Part shown: in pieces, positions 63,867 through 64,000 of the stretch
How the letters are laid out: each line of letters begins with the position of its first letter
How positions within the stretch are numbered: the stretch's first letter is position 1
Source: Caulobacter sp.
GTDB taxonomy: Bacteria; Pseudomonadota; Alphaproteobacteria; Caulobacterales; Caulobacteraceae
DNA length: 64,000 bases
Direction of reading: 5' to 3'
Assembly: GCA_016125585.1 (NCBI GenBank)
Contig: WGLL01000002.1
Coordinates: 268,666 to 332,665, forward strand
Program-made: the position numbers and the translations under genes
The notes under the pieces: generated by a model
The model's input: the letters and a program-made list of their open reading frames with translations, nothing else
Told to the model about the DNA's origin: nothing
Databases searched by the model: none

Positions 63867-64000
63867 GTCGTGGACTCATAAGCTCTGAGCCACAGGCGTG
63901 TCGATGCGAGTAGGACGGCGGCGAGGAAGTTTCTGGCCAGCTTGTCGAAGCGGGTTGCGATGCGCCGGAAGTGCTTGAGCTTGCAGAAGAAGCGCTCGAC
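63863..64000 (-). mobile_element. End of an IS5-like insertion sequence, truncated by the window
   Basis: The transposase reading frame ends in the CTAG shared with the composite repeat, and the element continues beyond the window. IS5-group elements often duplicate a CTAG-like target. No second end can be seen. Confidence 0.65.
63863..64000 (-). CDS. IS5-family transposase, C-terminal fragment
   Basis: 46 codons in frame from the window edge to TAG at 63865-63863: VERFFCKLKHFRRIATRFDK followed by LARNFLAAVLLASTRLWLRA and YESTT. The pattern F-x-KLK-x-FRRIATR-x-D-K...NFLA is the C-terminal signature of IS5/IS1031-group DDE transposases. Codon choice is less GC-biased than in neighbouring genes, as expected for a mobile gene. 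It was not on the ORF track because it runs off the window. Confidence 0.8.
   Translation of the reverse strand, partial: VERFFCKLKHFRRIATRFDKLARNFLAAVLLASTRLWLRAYESTT

Overview
This window reads as chromosomal DNA of a GC-rich alphaproteobacterium, most likely in the Caulobacteraceae (Caulobacter/Phenylobacterium type). The basis is a CenR-like response regulator, two exact GGAAC-N16-CGTT (general stress sigma, SigT/EcfG type) promoters, composite intergenic palindromes resembling Caulobacter intergenic repeats, an intracellular PhaZ depolymerase, the fabA-fabB-fabI genes, and housekeeping blocks ftsK-lolA-xthA and mutS-glnD-murJ-trpS. I cannot fix the genus. No tRNA, rRNA, prophage or CRISPR array was seen.

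Layout. 1-9.7 kb: a truncated M16 protease, a SigT-type stress cluster (DUF1328, SodB, holin-like and DUF883 membrane proteins) divergent from an HWE sensor kinase with its own receiver domain, a CaiB/BaiF CoA transferase, a DUF4142 lipoprotein, an L,D-transpeptidase and CenR. 9.7-14.6 kb: leftward xthA, lolA and ftsK, with a small transcription unit (promoter, leaderless 24-codon ORF, Rho-independent terminator) between xthA and lolA; then an ECF sigma factor with a ChrR-like cupin partner that lacks zinc-finger ligands. 14.7-31.8 kb: PhaZ, a YgjP-type metalloprotease, TenI-like and YggS proteins, an ABC transporter whose permease is fused to an M1 aminopeptidase, a FemAB-like acyltransferase, threonine ammonia-lyase, FKBP, PurU, ArgE, a DUF2975/HTH pair and small membrane proteins. 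31.8-36.9 kb: a drug-efflux operon with one membrane-fusion protein, two MFS pumps and a terminal TetR regulator, preceded by palindromic operator-like sites. 36.9-41 kb: fabI, fabB and fabA, interrupted by a Tat/lipoprotein oxidase of the D-amino-acid oxidase family whose sequence order looks circularly permuted. 41-47.8 kb: SH3 lipoprotein, 2-hydroxyacid dehydrogenase, S9 peptidase, alpha/beta hydrolase, RutE-like nitroreductase, NfuA. 47.9-50.5 kb: two tandem CYP153-like P450s without redox partners. 50.5-54.1 kb: the most interesting locus, three coupled leftward genes. 54.2-63.7 kb: UspA, TrpS, a secreted protein, MurJ, GlnD and MutS. The right edge holds the end of an IS5-like transposase gene abutting a composite repeat.

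Best candidate for an undescribed system: 50469-54098. A 658-residue ferritin-like (VioB/PF12902-type) protein carries ten cysteines in an 89-residue stretch near its C-terminus. It overlaps (GTGA) a DUF692/MNIO iron oxygenase, which overlaps a DUF2063 partner protein. DUF692 and DUF2063 pairs modify cysteines of small peptides in bufferin-type pathways. Here no small precursor is present and the natural substrate would be the Cys-rich tail of a large ferritin-like protein. Function is inferred, not shown.

Other notable points: four composite repeats each sit just 5' of a leftward start codon; the transposase gene stops in a CTAG shared with one of these repeats; several dispersed inverted repeats occupy the longer intergenic gaps.
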